Assembly (NCBI RefSeq): GCF_014529535.1 | Contig: NC_050737.1 | Coordinates: forward strand, 9,406,725 to 9,470,724 | Source: Bradysia coprophila | Taxonomy: Eukaryota > Arthropoda > Insecta > Diptera > Sciaridae | DNA: 64,000 nt | Reading direction: 5' to 3' | The notes under the pieces: model-generated | Told to the model about the DNA's origin: nothing | What the model saw: the letters and a program-made list of their open reading frames with translations, nothing else | Database searches by the model: none | Shown: positions 40,201-55,200 of the stretch, in pieces | Numbering within the stretch: position 1 is the first letter of the stretch | Layout: the number at the start of each line of letters is the position of its first letter | Translations under genes and position numbers: made by a program

Positions 40201-43200
40201 CTGTCAAGGTAAAGCGTAAATTTGAATTTTTAATTTTTTTTTCGAATGGTAGTCTCAGTTCGGCTGTAATAAATATTCGACGGAGATTTTAATAATTGTG
40301 AGCAATAATAATAACAAAATAAACGGTTAGAGGTTATGGTTTTCTATCGCCATTGGTGGCATGTTTGAACTTGGCATTTTCATTATCATTGAGAAAAGGA
40401 GCGTGGTACAGAGTTTCCAAACTTAGTCATGTACGGCTGTGCTCACCTGAACTGTATGATCTAGATTGTTTATGATTCGGATGACACGGCCGGCAGATGG
40501 TTTCAATGCATTTGCAGCTGATGGAGCCACGTCTGCTTCCAGAACAGATGGCTTTCGACTCAGGGATTTATTTCCCCATCCTTGATTGCCAGGTGAGGCA
40601 TACCACATACCATTCTTTTTACCATAACTTGCGGGCTGAAATAGAATGTTGAAGAAATTAGTTGTTTTAATTGTTGTAGTTTACATTCAGGGTGCGTAGT
40701 GCTAAGACTTTTCGGTTTTATCTATTGAATTGCTAGCATTTATGTTTGACCTCTATGTTCCACAACAGATGTATTAATTAGCTTTTTCAAGAATAACTTA
40801 TCTCCAACGTCTTAAAAATGTTGTTATCTAGAGGAGGGTGAGCATTACATAGAGAACTAAATGGCACGAAGATATTTGAAATTTTCGCAAATTTTTATTC
40901 GACATTTTTGTCTGGAGAACCTTTTTAAAACTCAGAACTTGAAGAGAGTTTAGGACAAATGAGAATTTAACAGAAACTTTATCGAATTGAGAAATCTTCA
41001 TGAATCATGAAATTTCCAAATTTGTTAAAGTTGTCGCTCTACGATTAAAGACACCAATTTTTTCTAATCAGTTCAATGCAACACGGTGAGAGAGGAACCG
41101 TTTATTGAACCAATACAACATTTTTTACTTTAATGAACTTGGAATGACGAGAATGATTCCACGACAGATAAATCAAATTTCCCTTTTTTTCTGCCCAGAT
41201 TACGTATTCTACCTATCAGAATTACTGACGGAGACGAAGTGGTACGAAAACAGAAAAAATCTGCTTTCCGCCCTCAACCCTCAATACAGGCATTCTGCTT
41301 TTATGTGTTAGAGATCACTTAGTGTCCATTCAACCATTTGCTAAGCTAAGATAGTTGAAAGGCTATGAAACAATGAAAGTAGTACAGTAGTAGATCATTA
41401 TAACAGATCTAAGAGGTATGGAACCTTTCAAAAAAGTGGAATGTTGTTTAGGAGTTGTAACAAACTTGGAGAGAATTATGAGCTCCTGAAAAAGAAACAT
41501 TTTTAATTGTCAACATTGTTTGCAAATATAAATTCAACGGTGAAACTGCTAAGCATCACTGTAATTCTATCAGACCTGTAACACAGATACAAACGCATGA
41601 ATTTATGTGCTGGATGATTAAGAATGGTTCAAAAAAAATGCCCGACGTTTTCTGAAGTCAGACCAAATAAATTCAAAATTGTTTACAATCTCATCTTGAC
41701 AAAACATATCATCGCACAATGAAATAAGTTAATTCAGAGTTCATAGAACTTCTGATTACACCTCTTCTTACGACTAAGTAGCTGCGATTACCGATAATAA
41801 TTACTGTAACAACAAATTGACACTATCCCATTAACTATATCTATTACTTTGACACGACTCGGCGGTATAAACAAACACAATTAGTTCAACCTCACAAAAC
41901 AACAATCATATTTTTTTCCCATAAAATATAAATTTCCATTTTCATAAATGGTTAATCCGAAAAAATATAAATATTTCACATGTAAAATGTGGCCTAAATT
42001 CCTTCACCTGGAAAATTGTTAAATTTCTTTTTCTTTAGGTCAAATTCAGGAAGTGTTCTTAATATTTCTGTTCGTGTTCAGCACACATTCTGTATACGAT
42101 ATGACTGACTAATAAAAAAAAATATTATAAAGATTTCCATAACACCATTTCCAGGTCTAAGAAACACTGGCTATATCTGTACTGAATCGAACAATAAAAT
42201 CATAATAAAAACCAACAGAATTACATAAATTAAAATTAACCGCCTAAAAATTGATACATTCTGATTTTTATGTGACCGCACGTAAATATAATGTGCGTTA
42301 AAGGTAGGTAATGATAGATAAGGTAATTATATGCCATATTGTGCAAAATAATCTTAGCGGCAAATCGATGTCTATAAAAACCGAACTATTAAACGTAAGA
42401 AAATAAATTTATATGCACCTGATTCATGACAGGTGATGTAAGCACCACAAATGGGGCCTCCTCGTCACTTTCGAACATGGGTGATTTGAATCCTTGTTAT
42501 TTTGTATTTACTCTCGGATTGTTTACTTAGTACGACTGTCTTGAACGCAAATCAAAATTTATATCGCCTTATAACTCTCATGTAAAGTTAAACATTTTAA
42601 ATTAAAAAAAAAAAGTTCGTTCCCGTATTTCAATAGTCAAATTGTTTTACTTTAATCACCATATGCAAACATCATCAAAATAATAAAAATTCTCAATCGA
42701 AATTGTGTTGAACTCACATACCGAACTTTATATGCCGCGTACTCACACAAGACTGACAAAATTTCTTATGATTTTTGCTTACTTGAAGTTTTTCCAGTCA
42801 TTTTCCGCACGAAAACAACGGTACGGTATATACGTACATATATATGTGTACACTCGATCCGCTGTCCTTTTCACACGAGAAAACATACAAATATTGTGGT
42901 CATCATTATGTATATATAAAAGTGGATTCGCACATACACCCCAGTCTATGGGGTCGTAAAACAATTTATGTATTAAGAGTGGGTCTGACACACGCGCACG
43001 CCAATATTTACTCGTGACATTGGAATTTCATGCAGCGTGTCCTGGGTTTGCGCGGCGGTGTGTGTGAAAATCTCTCGTGGAATAATTTTTTTTATTATTA
43101 TTATTTTGTATTTCGTTTATGGGGGTGTGTAGTAAGAGGTAATAAAGCAGAAATTCGAAAGATGAATGAACCGATTCATTAACGAAAAAAAAGGAAAAGT

Positions 43201-46200
43201 TTTTTTTTCTTCAGAATTGAAAACTAATTGGCTATGGATGTAATATGCATGAAATTTGATTTGCGAGAGGTAATTAACTTTATGAAAAGTTGAAGGTGTA
43301 CATGATTCGATACGGGGGCAAATGAAATCAAAATAAAATGATTCATAAATATTTTATTCTTTTGTTGTTAATGATGTCCTCGAGATATGCCATTAACCAA
43401 GTGTGTTGACACTTTGTTTTTGTAAGTTAGGAAAAAAAAACATTTTCATTTGGAGGACATATTTTGGGGTTGATTTGAATAAAGAATAACATTGGTTTTC
43501 AAAAAGAAATGTGACACGTGCTACAGTTGATCGGATAGAGATAGCGCAGAGGTTTGATGCGTGATTGTGATAACAATCGTTGGTGTTAGTGAGACCGATA
43601 ATTTCTCTAGTAATTTTTCTAAATTGTTTATAGTAAACTTCGTTTATTATCAAGAGTTAATGGCACTTAGCTATTAAAAATTCTCTCATCCTGTACTACT
43701 GATAACTGCATCTAATTAACTTGTGTTGGACCATTTCGCAGTATGAGTTGGCCTAGTATGAGTAATAAAAGTTTGACAAGAAATGAGTAATGCGAACTTT
43801 TATCTGATTCTTGCTTCCTCCTACAACTTTTGTAGGTAGAACAACCTTTTCCAGGTCAACCCTTTTGACATTGAGGATACCGTTTTCTTAATTTAGCCGT
43901 TCCAACAAAGGCATAAAATTAAATCAAGGACCGTTTTGTTACTGCGTGTGCTGTGCAATGAAATGGCTTTTTTATATAAGGAACTATATTTTCAGAACAT
44001 ACTTCTGAAATTTCCGGTTTCCTAGTGTACAATCTCAATATTTTCTTGATTTATCTGATGAAGTGATACATCTTGCATCACGCATGTACTCGTTCATCGA
44101 ACAAGGAAGCGACAAAAAAACTAAATCATAAAAAACTTGCAAAGTTTTACTGGGCAATTGACGTTAGTGGTGTCATAAGAGGCCGTTCAAAAAATACGCT
44201 CGCTAAAAATGATAAATTTTAGCGCTCGCTTTTTTGGGCCTGGGCGACGATTCTCGTAATTTCGTAACTCCAAATACTTGTAATTTGACAGTTCCGTGTA
44301 TAAAATGCCATAAGAACTGTCAAGTTACGAACGTATGAGAATTAAGGCACTCGTGAAAGACTGAGACATTCGCCTGGAAAATGCTATGAGGTGAATTTCA
44401 AGTGATATTAAGATCTACCACACATTTACAATTTTCACCCGTTCAACTCCTCCACTCGATTTTTAACTACATTTTGTCGATGCCCAGTCAAAATTGTTAA
44501 TCGAGTGATAGGAAAATTCTGTTTGGAAACTGAAACACAAATGTAATAGATTTTTTGTGTAATTCTAGTACATTTCATCATATTACTGATGTCAGCGCTC
44601 TATTTTCATGTGAATCAGCTTCACTGCTATGACCTTTTAATGACATTTACCAGAGTGAAGTATTTCATCAAAAAATGTAGCACAAAGAATGAACTACTGA
44701 AAAAAACCTCTCCGGATCGACGGGGGTTTCCCATAAACATGTGAGTATAGTTTCTAATTTCGCAAGTGGTTGTGGTTTGAGTTTTAAAATTAATACTTAA
44801 ACACATCCGTAAACCCTACCTATCAAACGTTGTTGTTTTAATATTGATAAAATAACAATAAATCAAATAGAAGGATACATTTATTTTGCCCTAATTAGAT
44901 TAGTATCTCGTGCACCAAGTTTGTAAATGTTGTCTTTTAGAACTATTTTACATACGAGCGTAGCGAGGTTGCAGTCAGAATATTTTAATTCTTTTAATTT
45001 AAATATTTTGACCAAAATAAGGCTGAATTAAGTTCTTCGTTTACGTGAAGTTTATATGACAACTGGAAACTAAACAATACTCATTCAAACGAAACAATAG
45101 ATGATGTTTCGAAACGGAGAGCGAAGCGGAGAACTGTGAGACCACCTTACCAGTTATCATCACCAGTGTATGATAATACTATGTTCGAAAAATAGCGCTG
45201 AGTTTTAAAAAATTATAAAAAAAACGGAAACGGCAGAGGAAATTTTTCAATGTTTTCTTAAAATATTCGAGTGTAATTCTTCTGTCCTTAAGGGTAATAA
45301 GGATGGTTCGAATTAGGTTGACAACAAAATTTTACTATTTTTTCATCCGGTTGTACCCATAAAATGTTTTGTCCTCAAAATACTAGATTTAGTAAATGCG
45401 CACAATGTGTGCGTTTTCTAAGTAAACAACGAATCTAGTACTTCAAACACAAGTAAATTTGAGTTCAATTAGGGGAAAGCTTCTAACGCCTATGTGTATA
45501 GTGTAACTATATTCCATTTTTTCTCATAATATCAAAGAACTACATAACCTTAATGATCAATTGTAGGATATATTGTGGTCCCACCTATTGTTATTTAATA
45601 CATTTCGACAAAGTTATGCCAAGGTCCATCAAAGTAAGTTAAAACTTGAGCTGAATGTAAATAAACATTAAATCGAATTACTTCATCCGCTGTCATTGAT
45701 GTATTTCAGGTTTCTTTTAAAATATTAGTTCGCCTATAATGTACATTGTACAACCTCTTTCCATTTAAAATAAAATTTTCGATACAATTTTCCATTATTT
45801 TTATATTCGACATAAAAATAGACAAATTGCATTTGGAAACAGAGAAAATCAGTTCTAATGTGGCAATAACAACCACTTTTCCCACAAATATTTTCGAAAA
45901 TAAAACGACGTAGTAACTTTTAGTTTATTCGATTGCATGTTTTAATTTTCCTATGCAATAGCGCACTGTCTAATAAACAATAATTTTCTATCATTTACCC
46001 CAACCACCACTTCCGGTTGATCAGCACTGAATTTTGGGTGGGCACTTATCATTATACTCTACCGCTATTTGATGAATGACGTGTTACTGCGCATTATAAC
46101 TTTTTCGTTACGATATTACACGGTGCCAATAGTAATTCCATACACCAAACAAAGCCGTACATAAGATAGTATCGAAGGATAATGTGCTCATGGAACGTGA

Positions 46201-49200
46201 TAAATGGATTTTAATTTGGAAAATGAATGAAATGACGACTTAAAAGAAAAAATCATTAACGTGATTTTTGGTAGGAGATTTTGTTTTGTGTGGCTTTTAC
46301 CGTCAATGAATAAGAAAGCGACCGGTTCATTCAAAGTTTTCTCGTATCTTCGATTAATCAGATTCTATTATGGTAATGAAATATTTTCACTGCGTCATTG
46401 GTGTGGTTCTCTGTTTTATGAAAATTAATTGAGAAAGAATGTGTAAGCATTAAGGTACTTGCGATTTTAGTGTGATAGTAATACCACATTATGTGCATGT
46501 TCTATAGATCGCAATTCTACTTAAAGTTATTGTGATGCCAATCACGCTCTGCTAGTTCTACTTGCTATTTTGCCAAGTGTTTCCCCATTATATATCAACG
46601 TTACAAACAAATGCTGTTATTTATGCGACTCAGCTTCATAATGTTCGAAAGCGACGAGCTTGAGACTGTTTTTGGACTTTCCGACATCGATACCTCAAAA
46701 TATTTAAGTTTTCTTGTCGAAACTATACTTTTGTTGGGTGCAGTATTGAAAAGTTTTAAATACATTTATCCAGCAGATGTAGTGACTTTTACACTTACAA
46801 AATTCTTGAAAATTGGACCTCGGTAAAAATACGGCGTTACAACAGATACACAAATAACTATTTTGCTGATTATTACTGCTGGAGCGATGTTGAATCGCGG
46901 TAGGACGGAATCCGGAATCACTTAATATAAAAAAATTAAAATTAACACACCTTAACTCTAAGCTTATATTAATGGTAGTGTACCTAAAGTGTCAAATATA
47001 TTAAGAGGAACAGATGATTCGTTGAGAAGATTACACTTGGGCGTTTTTTGAGTACTATATTTTGGCTGATATCGTAAAAATGGTTGTTGAAAAATGTAAG
47101 ACAGCAATAACCACTACAAATGTGATGAAACTCAGCAATTTATGTTAAAGGAAAACTGCTGACTTTTCACAGAATTGGTCAAATTGATACAAACAAATCT
47201 ATTTTAATTGAAAGCTAACACATTTATGGTGGATTTTGTCGTCTTACATTTTTCTAAAAGGATTTTTGTTAAAAGATATCTCCGTAAATACATTACGAAA
47301 CGTCCAAATGTAGGCTCTAATCACAGCTAAGAATCCTTGTCTCTTAAGATATTATTACGTAAATCCTCCGAATAAGAAGCTGAATAGGCTGAACACAACG
47401 AAATTCATTCGTTGTTTTAAGATTTTAAGGCTCAAATTTTGTGGAAGCATTCAAGCTAATAGAAACATTTCATATGTGAAAAGATGAATGGAAAGACGAA
47501 ATGGATGAAAGAATCCAGCGTTTCAGTTACAGTGGCATTTACAATTGAAATTGTAGTTCGTGTCGTACTCTTTTTATGTTCTTCAAGAATATGGAAGTGT
47601 TTTTGGTGTATGATGTATCGAGACATTGTCGCGGCTGCACATCTTCGTTGATATATTGATACTTAACAAATAAAAATCAATTTTTTAGAAGATGGAAGGA
47701 TTAGGATTGGCTTTCAGTCGCTTGGATTGATGTATATTCGCTAAATGAACATTCAGACATGAAGTTATTAAGTCTGCAAATCCAATCAAAAAAATCGTTT
47801 AGTTTTTCTTCGACGAAAAGCATATAACCAACGATAAATACAAAAATTAGACGAAAATCGGTGATTAATGGTCGGTACAAGTATTAGTTCTAATTCAGAC
47901 AGTTATGAAATTCCAAATCAGTTTTATGATTCCTTTAACAACCGGTAATTAGCCTTGAATAAATAATTTAATCCAAAGCGAAAGAAAATAAAAAGAAGGA
48001 AAAAAAAGCAGAAACACACACCGGAGCATATATAAAATATTAAAGAAAAAGTCGATAATTATATTCACCATGTTACCAACAATGTCTTTCTACAACTTTC
48101 ATTTATTTGGCTAATACAACTTCCACCTACAATGATATAATCTCCTTAAAATCGTGAAAAACGAAATTCTTTATCAAGATTTTAGTAAATAAATAAAATG
48201 TTAGATTGGTAGAAACTTCGTAAACGAAAGCTATATGAAATCGGCATAGACTTAACATTACAAGGACAAACACCTAATTTAAGGAACTTGTTTTCCTTAA
48301 TTTTTCCTACTCGAAAACCTTTTTTTTTCTTTGGTAGGCTGTTTCGATTGTGTGGCTACATTAATTAAAATTGGGTAAAAAGTATCGTGACGAAGAAAAC
48401 AAAAATTGATAAATCCTCATAGAGGACAGACGAAATAAATCAAACGACAAACGAAAATGTTTTTGTTTTAAATTGGTTTCATGAGACTCATTATGTGTCT
48501 GATTAAATATTTAAAATATGATTGTCGAATACAAAGTTATTAATATTGACCGCATATTCACCGAAAAATATGAAAATTGAAAATTATGTCCCACAAAATA
48601 CATTTGTATTATACTAAATGAATTTATTCTTAAACTCTATTTTGTAGTCGTTGCATAAAACTAATTTTTAAATTGAATTGCAATTCAATAGAGCGTGTGC
48701 GATTTGAAGAAAAAAGTTTGATATTTCAATAAAAAGAAGATTTACCATGAAAACCATTCAAAAAAATATTTAATTTTTTTTATAGAAATTATTGAAAAAT
48801 AATGTTGCCATCCCGATGCCATCCCACTTATTAGAATCTTAGTAAGAATCCAATTAGAATGAATTAGAATGGTTCGGATATCCTTTTAGTTTCATTCAAA
48901 TTACAGCTTTTAAAGTGAGATATACAATCAAGCAGACATTTTTCAGATATTCTGTTTACACTTTTGTTCTAAAGAATAATAATCTACATCAATTAAAAAT
49001 AAATTATCTATACTGCACACGGTCTATTTGCAGACACGATGAAGAAAATCACAAAATTTGATGTTTCTTAATACGATTCCGCTATGCAACACTATCTTGG
49101 GAAAAAGTAGCAATGAAGCTGTAAATATGAAATGATGTAATATTTTTCCGGAAACTGTATACATTGTAGAAATTCCAAATAGCTCTACTAAAGCGCAGAT

Positions 49201-52200
49201 CCTACCAGGGCCGGACTAGATACCATTTTCCATTCGAAATGTGAATGGACCAAAAAATTTGAAAAGTTTCTATGAAATCTACAATTTTTCATAAACAAAT
49301 TTAAAAAAATCCTTCAGAACGCCCCAATTTCTGTTATGGTTAGTCCGGCACTGGATCCTACTTTCTGAGATACTGTTAAATACTAATTTTATTACCACTT
49401 TTTCAGTCTACATTTTCTCCATGTAAAACTCTATAAATTTCACTTTAGAATTAATTTCCTACGCGACATAGGAAACATCCGATGGCCTGCAGTGGCGCCA
49501 CAATTTTTTTCGGTACTTCATTCTTTGTCCTTTATTTTTTGGTGAAATAACTTTACTCTGGTAAATATCAATGCAATGTCATAGCAGTGAAGTTGGTTCA
49601 CATTAAAATATAGCGCTGACATTAATATTATTAATTTAACAATATTATGCCAAAACGTACTAGAATTACACAAAAATCTATTACATTGGCAAAGAGCACT
49701 TAACTATATCCCACATTCTACAACAGGGCATATTCCATACTGTACAACATAATTTCAAAAATATTAAAATTTACGCAGAATTTTCAAAAATCCACCAGAC
49801 CTTTGATCTAAAAAATATATCTGAAAATCGACCTAGCGGATCCTTCATAAAAAAATTATGTAATGCATTTTCAGTGCTGTCATCAACACTGAATTTTAAT
49901 TGACTTGAGAAATACGCGCTCTGCGAAGTTAAAACTATGTTCTAGTTTTAATTCCCCCCCCCCCCCAAAAAAAGTGAGTAAATCTAATACGAAGTAACAA
50001 ACAATTGACTATTTCGATACACAACTGAAACGTACACTTATGTCCGAAAAAACTATCCAAATGTGTACTTCGCAGAATTCCGGAAGTCCATATGATGTAT
50101 AGTGAAAGTTAGATTACCCGTCACGTCAATTCTCCAGAATTGTGTAAAGTTATTTCTAAGAATTCATTCTGTCTGCTAAACTTCTTCGTAAAATTCTGGA
50201 AAATTGACCTGACGTATAATCGAAGTTTCGCTGTATAAGATTTTCTACTATGTGAAAAAAGGAAACTAAGGGCTGAAAATCAAATCAGTTTTCCTGTAAC
50301 TTCTTACAATAGAAGTTTTTTCGTCTATTATATCATCTACTGGTTAACTGATTGTAAACTTTCTGAATTTATAGTAAATGTTTTTTCTTTATCACGGTAA
50401 ACCTATCTAGGTTATTCTTTAGACGGTCCTAGCTCAGGAACCACTAGCCAGAATATGCCTATCTTCGAACCCACACTTTTGATTATCTTTTATGTAAAAT
50501 AAGTTGAAACAATTTTCTATAGGCATGGACTCATGGGCAGACGATTTGTCTTAGTCTCCGCTTTGAATTTCATCAGTTCAATCAATTCATTTTTCTTTTG
50601 TCGGTGCTCTCGGCTACTGATAAGGATATTTAAAGTTGATCACACTTTCAACTAAACGATTTGTTTCCCCAGCAATCTATAACATAAGTTTTAATAATTT
50701 GATTGCATTTCTCATAAATTTTCCCAACACCTAATTAATAACTTCTGATTATGATTCGTTATACTGTTTGAAATATTTTTCACCTCAAACAGTTTTTTTT
50801 GAATTTAAATACACACACGCAATTCTCAAATTTTCATAATAAACTACTGTTTAATTACAATGCAAAAGATTTTCGTTTCTGAGGAATGGAAGGGAAAAAA
50901 CAAACAATTTCTTCAATTATATTATGAAAAATAAATATTTTAAAAATTTCCATAATTGCTGTTTTCTTATGTTTTTTAATCATTCCGTTGTAAATGTGGC
51001 CATGAGGGAAAATGACAAGAATTTCGACCCATAAGTGAAATATGCGGAGTATATTTTGTATTTTACATAATATTAACATAATGATTTTACATGTTTGAGT
51101 GAGATTAAATATTTCTTTCGCTTTTTTTCCCTGCATATTTCTTATTTACATTTACGTTGTTGTTAATTTTAATGTTAAGGTAGTGTCCCATATGAAAACA
51201 AAAAAATTTCAACTCTTTAATGCATATAGAAAATTTTTTGTGATTTTTTTATCTATGTTACGTTACTATTGCAATAAGTTTTCGTCATTCTAGCCTGACC
51301 TGTATTATAACACGACAAATTAAATTGAATGCAGGATTGACTTCAGTGCTTCTTACACACAAATGGAAGAGCTAACTTGTTTGTAATAAATACATTGTAA
51401 GCTATCCATTACCCATAATACAGCTGTGCTGCCGTACGACAACAGTTGTCAGACAACATATAAAATTTTTTAATTGAAACAGAAGCAATATTATTTGCTT
51501 AAATTTGCTTAAACCCATCTTTAGTGAAGGTAAACTCAGTTTGCCAATAAAGTTTCTAATTACTCCTTTCCACACATAAAAAATCTTATTTTCACATCTA
51601 AGCCATTCTTCCTGATTTCTCTAATTTCCTTCATTTAAAATAGCTTATAAAATGAAAAAAACGGACAGGGACAGCAGTATCATTGGATACGAAATGGGGA
51701 TTTCTAACGTGGGCAAAGCAGTACCATACATTTAAGTGAATACAATTATCTGAGAAGTGCGACTAAATCAAGAGAGGGTAAAAAGATGTGGACCTCTGGA
51801 TGGTCAGTTCATTTCTATACCAGCAGCTATTAAAACATTTGGAACGTGGGTGTGACTAAGGATATAGATCCAAAGAATCAGTCAATGCGACCTTTATCCT
51901 CGGAAGAGGACCCTAAAAGGGTCGAGCTCTGTTCCAAAAGTTCGAAAAAATGAAACTTTCCTAAATAGATGTCACCTCAACGATTCGAACGATTCTGATA
52001 TACTAGTAAAAACAATCCATAACATGACTGTAAACTTGTTTCCAACTGTAACTAATCTGTAACAGTGTCTATATGCAGTAAATATGCAGTGACAAATATT
52101 AGTGAACTCAAGTGTTTGCAAACAAAATGTTGTAGAAAATGTGCTTCATATTAAGTCTTCATTCCGTAGAAACGAAAATGATCAGGACCGTAGCTACATC

Positions 52201-55200
52201 TCCATGTTTACCTAAGGTCATCCATCAAACCAGGACTCAACCAATTATGATTTAATAAACATAATAGTTACCCTTCCACAGCTTGCGTCACGGGTGAGGT
52301 TTGAAAAATTTCGCTCCAAAAATGGGCACCACAATGAATATGAAAAATTAGTCATGATATTAATTAATGTTTCTTCGAGCAATTCGTTATTGAAAGTAGC
52401 TCAAAGATTTTTTTTTATCTAACCACAAAGTCCTCCCAATTATCCAATTTGGAATGTCAACGATATCAGGCTGTACAGGCATATATGTAACTTTAGTGAA
52501 TGTGAAATGAATAGGACTAATCTGGAGGTAAAAAAAATCTAACTACGGCCTAGTAATCAATACTAGCCGTTTTCAATATTCGTACAAGGTGTGCCATCTG
52601 TTCTACGACGTCCGAAACACAATTGAGAAATGAAAAACTTATAGAAAACTTAAAGAAACTTTTTCTAGCTTTCTTAGAAATGCTTTCGTGCTCTTCACAA
52701 TAAAGTACTTTGTATGTGTACACACCATATAATATAGTGGTGGATATAATTTCAGAATTACCATACGATACTATGCTCTATTATGTTATACCCAGCACTG
52801 AAGTACATTTTTCTTCGCATTTCTCGAATACAAAGGAATGAAAGTGTTTGTGATTTTTGGCATTATATGTAAATTTGACTGGAAAACAATTAGAAAACTA
52901 TTCGACCGCGACCAGTGTATGGTTGTAAATTATTTAAGTGTCAGCATTATTTGAACCACACAGAGTCGGAAAATTGGTTTTCAAAGTGAATGCATCTTGG
53001 ATTGCCTTTCGGTAAAGAATAATCAATATCGGGCTGTGACAGCTGAACACAAATTTGTGGTTTGACCGCACCGAAATGTGGAAGGACTTAAGGCAGAAAC
53101 ACATTTTACAATCGTATTCGAACTGAATAAAACTTACAAATCATTGTTACGTTCGCAACTGAAAATGAAATGGTAAAGCGAATAGAACGATTACCATATA
53201 AAGTCTAAGTGATGCTATAGGTAGTTTATGTCAGATATTATATTGATAAAAATTCGTACAAATCACACCGATTGACCCTGTTCTAATTAATGTACGTATC
53301 ATAAAAATAAGTATAAGGAAAATCACCGCCCCAGACCCAGATATTATGTTCTTTTTACTGGGTGAACAATAACTTTGCATAATATTCATATATGTGCTTA
53401 ACCTACGCACGACTTAATTTTCTAACTTTTTTTTTACTCTATACGTGGTCACGAATCAAATTTTCCATTTTCATTATATGACCAATTAGACCAGCCTAAT
53501 ATGTGAAGGCACGAAGAATAGGAAAATAAAGTCAATAAATTTTCCATTTTAAGAAGAAATAATGTAGGTGAGGCCCAATGTATGAATTGTGTAATAACTT
53601 AGATTATGAAATTGCATTACGAACACGTACATATGTTTAAATCGAAAGTTTAAATATTTGCAAGACATTGGTAGGTAATAAACAAAGTAATGAAAATGGG
53701 AAACGCTAAGGAGAGCAAGGGTATGTTTTCCTCAAATTATGCTGATTCGCGTGATTAACCATTTTTCAGGTTAGGGAAACATTTACGGCAAACCTAATTG
53801 ACCCAATAAATATGTGAGGCGCATATTATCATAGGGAAAAAAATGTCTTGCATTTTAAGTTAGAAACTTTATCGAAATTCTTCAGATAAGAACTTTTTTT
53901 TACGAGTGTGTTATGGTGAGTCGTATTTTATGTAGTCAGTCTGTTTCGTCACATGAGTTTGTTTTTAAAACTTTATCAAAAATATTTCTTACACAATTTA
54001 GGTAGGTAAAAATAGATTTATAGACTGAACGACGCAATATTAACTGAGGTAATGCTATATGATGCAATCAATTCATTTGTAGAATGGCATCTGAGTCATT
54101 TTAACTCATGCATTTAAACCGATTTTAATAATGGAAATGGTCTTGATATTTAATTGGGTTCTTAATTCAAGTAAAATTACGCTCATAAATCTTTCGTATG
54201 CCGGTAAGTTATCGGAAGCGATTCTTGTCAACCTATGCTGCGGCTCGGATCGATAATGTGGCATCTGGTGTGGTAAAATGCATTTGGCCCAATCATTATT
54301 GCAGTGCCTATATTCATAAAAAAAATTTCACGAATTTTCTCAAAAAACTTTTTGTGAAAATTCACGAAAATTTGAGAAAATTCGTGAAAATATTTTCGCG
54401 AATGTAGACACTCCATTATTGGAATTGACTTTTAAGACTTGGTTCTAGAATAATTTATTTTCTTGTGATGCACTTCCATCAAACGTATCTCAGATTTTCT
54501 AATTCTCTCCCGTCAACGAGAATAAACTGGAGACTGAATCACCGACAAGATTGCGGAGATTAAACTGTTATGGTGGCGCAGAAGTAGAATTCGCTGATTG
54601 AGGACAGTCGCTGAATTTTTTAGATGAAAACAATTATACTAAAAGCTCTACTTGTAGGACATCTTATCAAATTGCTACTTTAAGTATAAGCAAATTAAGT
54701 GATTTTTTTGTCGGGTTTAAAAAGTTTATTCGGGTTTTAAGCTCACTTCGAGGCATAAAGACAATTCAAGTTTGCTTGTGTAATTGAAAAGAAGCTTTAA
54801 GCTCAAAAAAGCTATTTCAAGCTAACCGAATATCAATAACAAATTTACTCTATTGAAACTGCAGAATTCACGCCGTGAGTGCGGTCGAAATTCAAAATCT
54901 TACTCACGCAGGTCTTTCTAACGCAGCGTCATTTTCATACAAAGATGCGTTGAAATGTATTTTTCGGTTCACTTTTTCATCCTCTCGTTCACTTAAAATT
55001 CAAATTTTAGGCACACTTACGAGATGAAACCCAAGTCATATTACCGAGAATAATGAAAATTGGTCAGTTCGTTAAATCTAAAATGCAGATCTGGGACAGA
55101 TCCTTTATGCTAAAGTGTTTTATCCTAAGTTGTTTCAAGAATGTAAATTTTATCCTTTTCGTGTTGTCAAGAACAATGAAATAAGACGAAAATTCGACAG

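Noticed and set aside
49954..49966. Run of 13 C as a structured (i-motif/G-quadruplex) element
   Set aside because: A single homopolymer run, more likely a slippage tract; no grouped runs are present.
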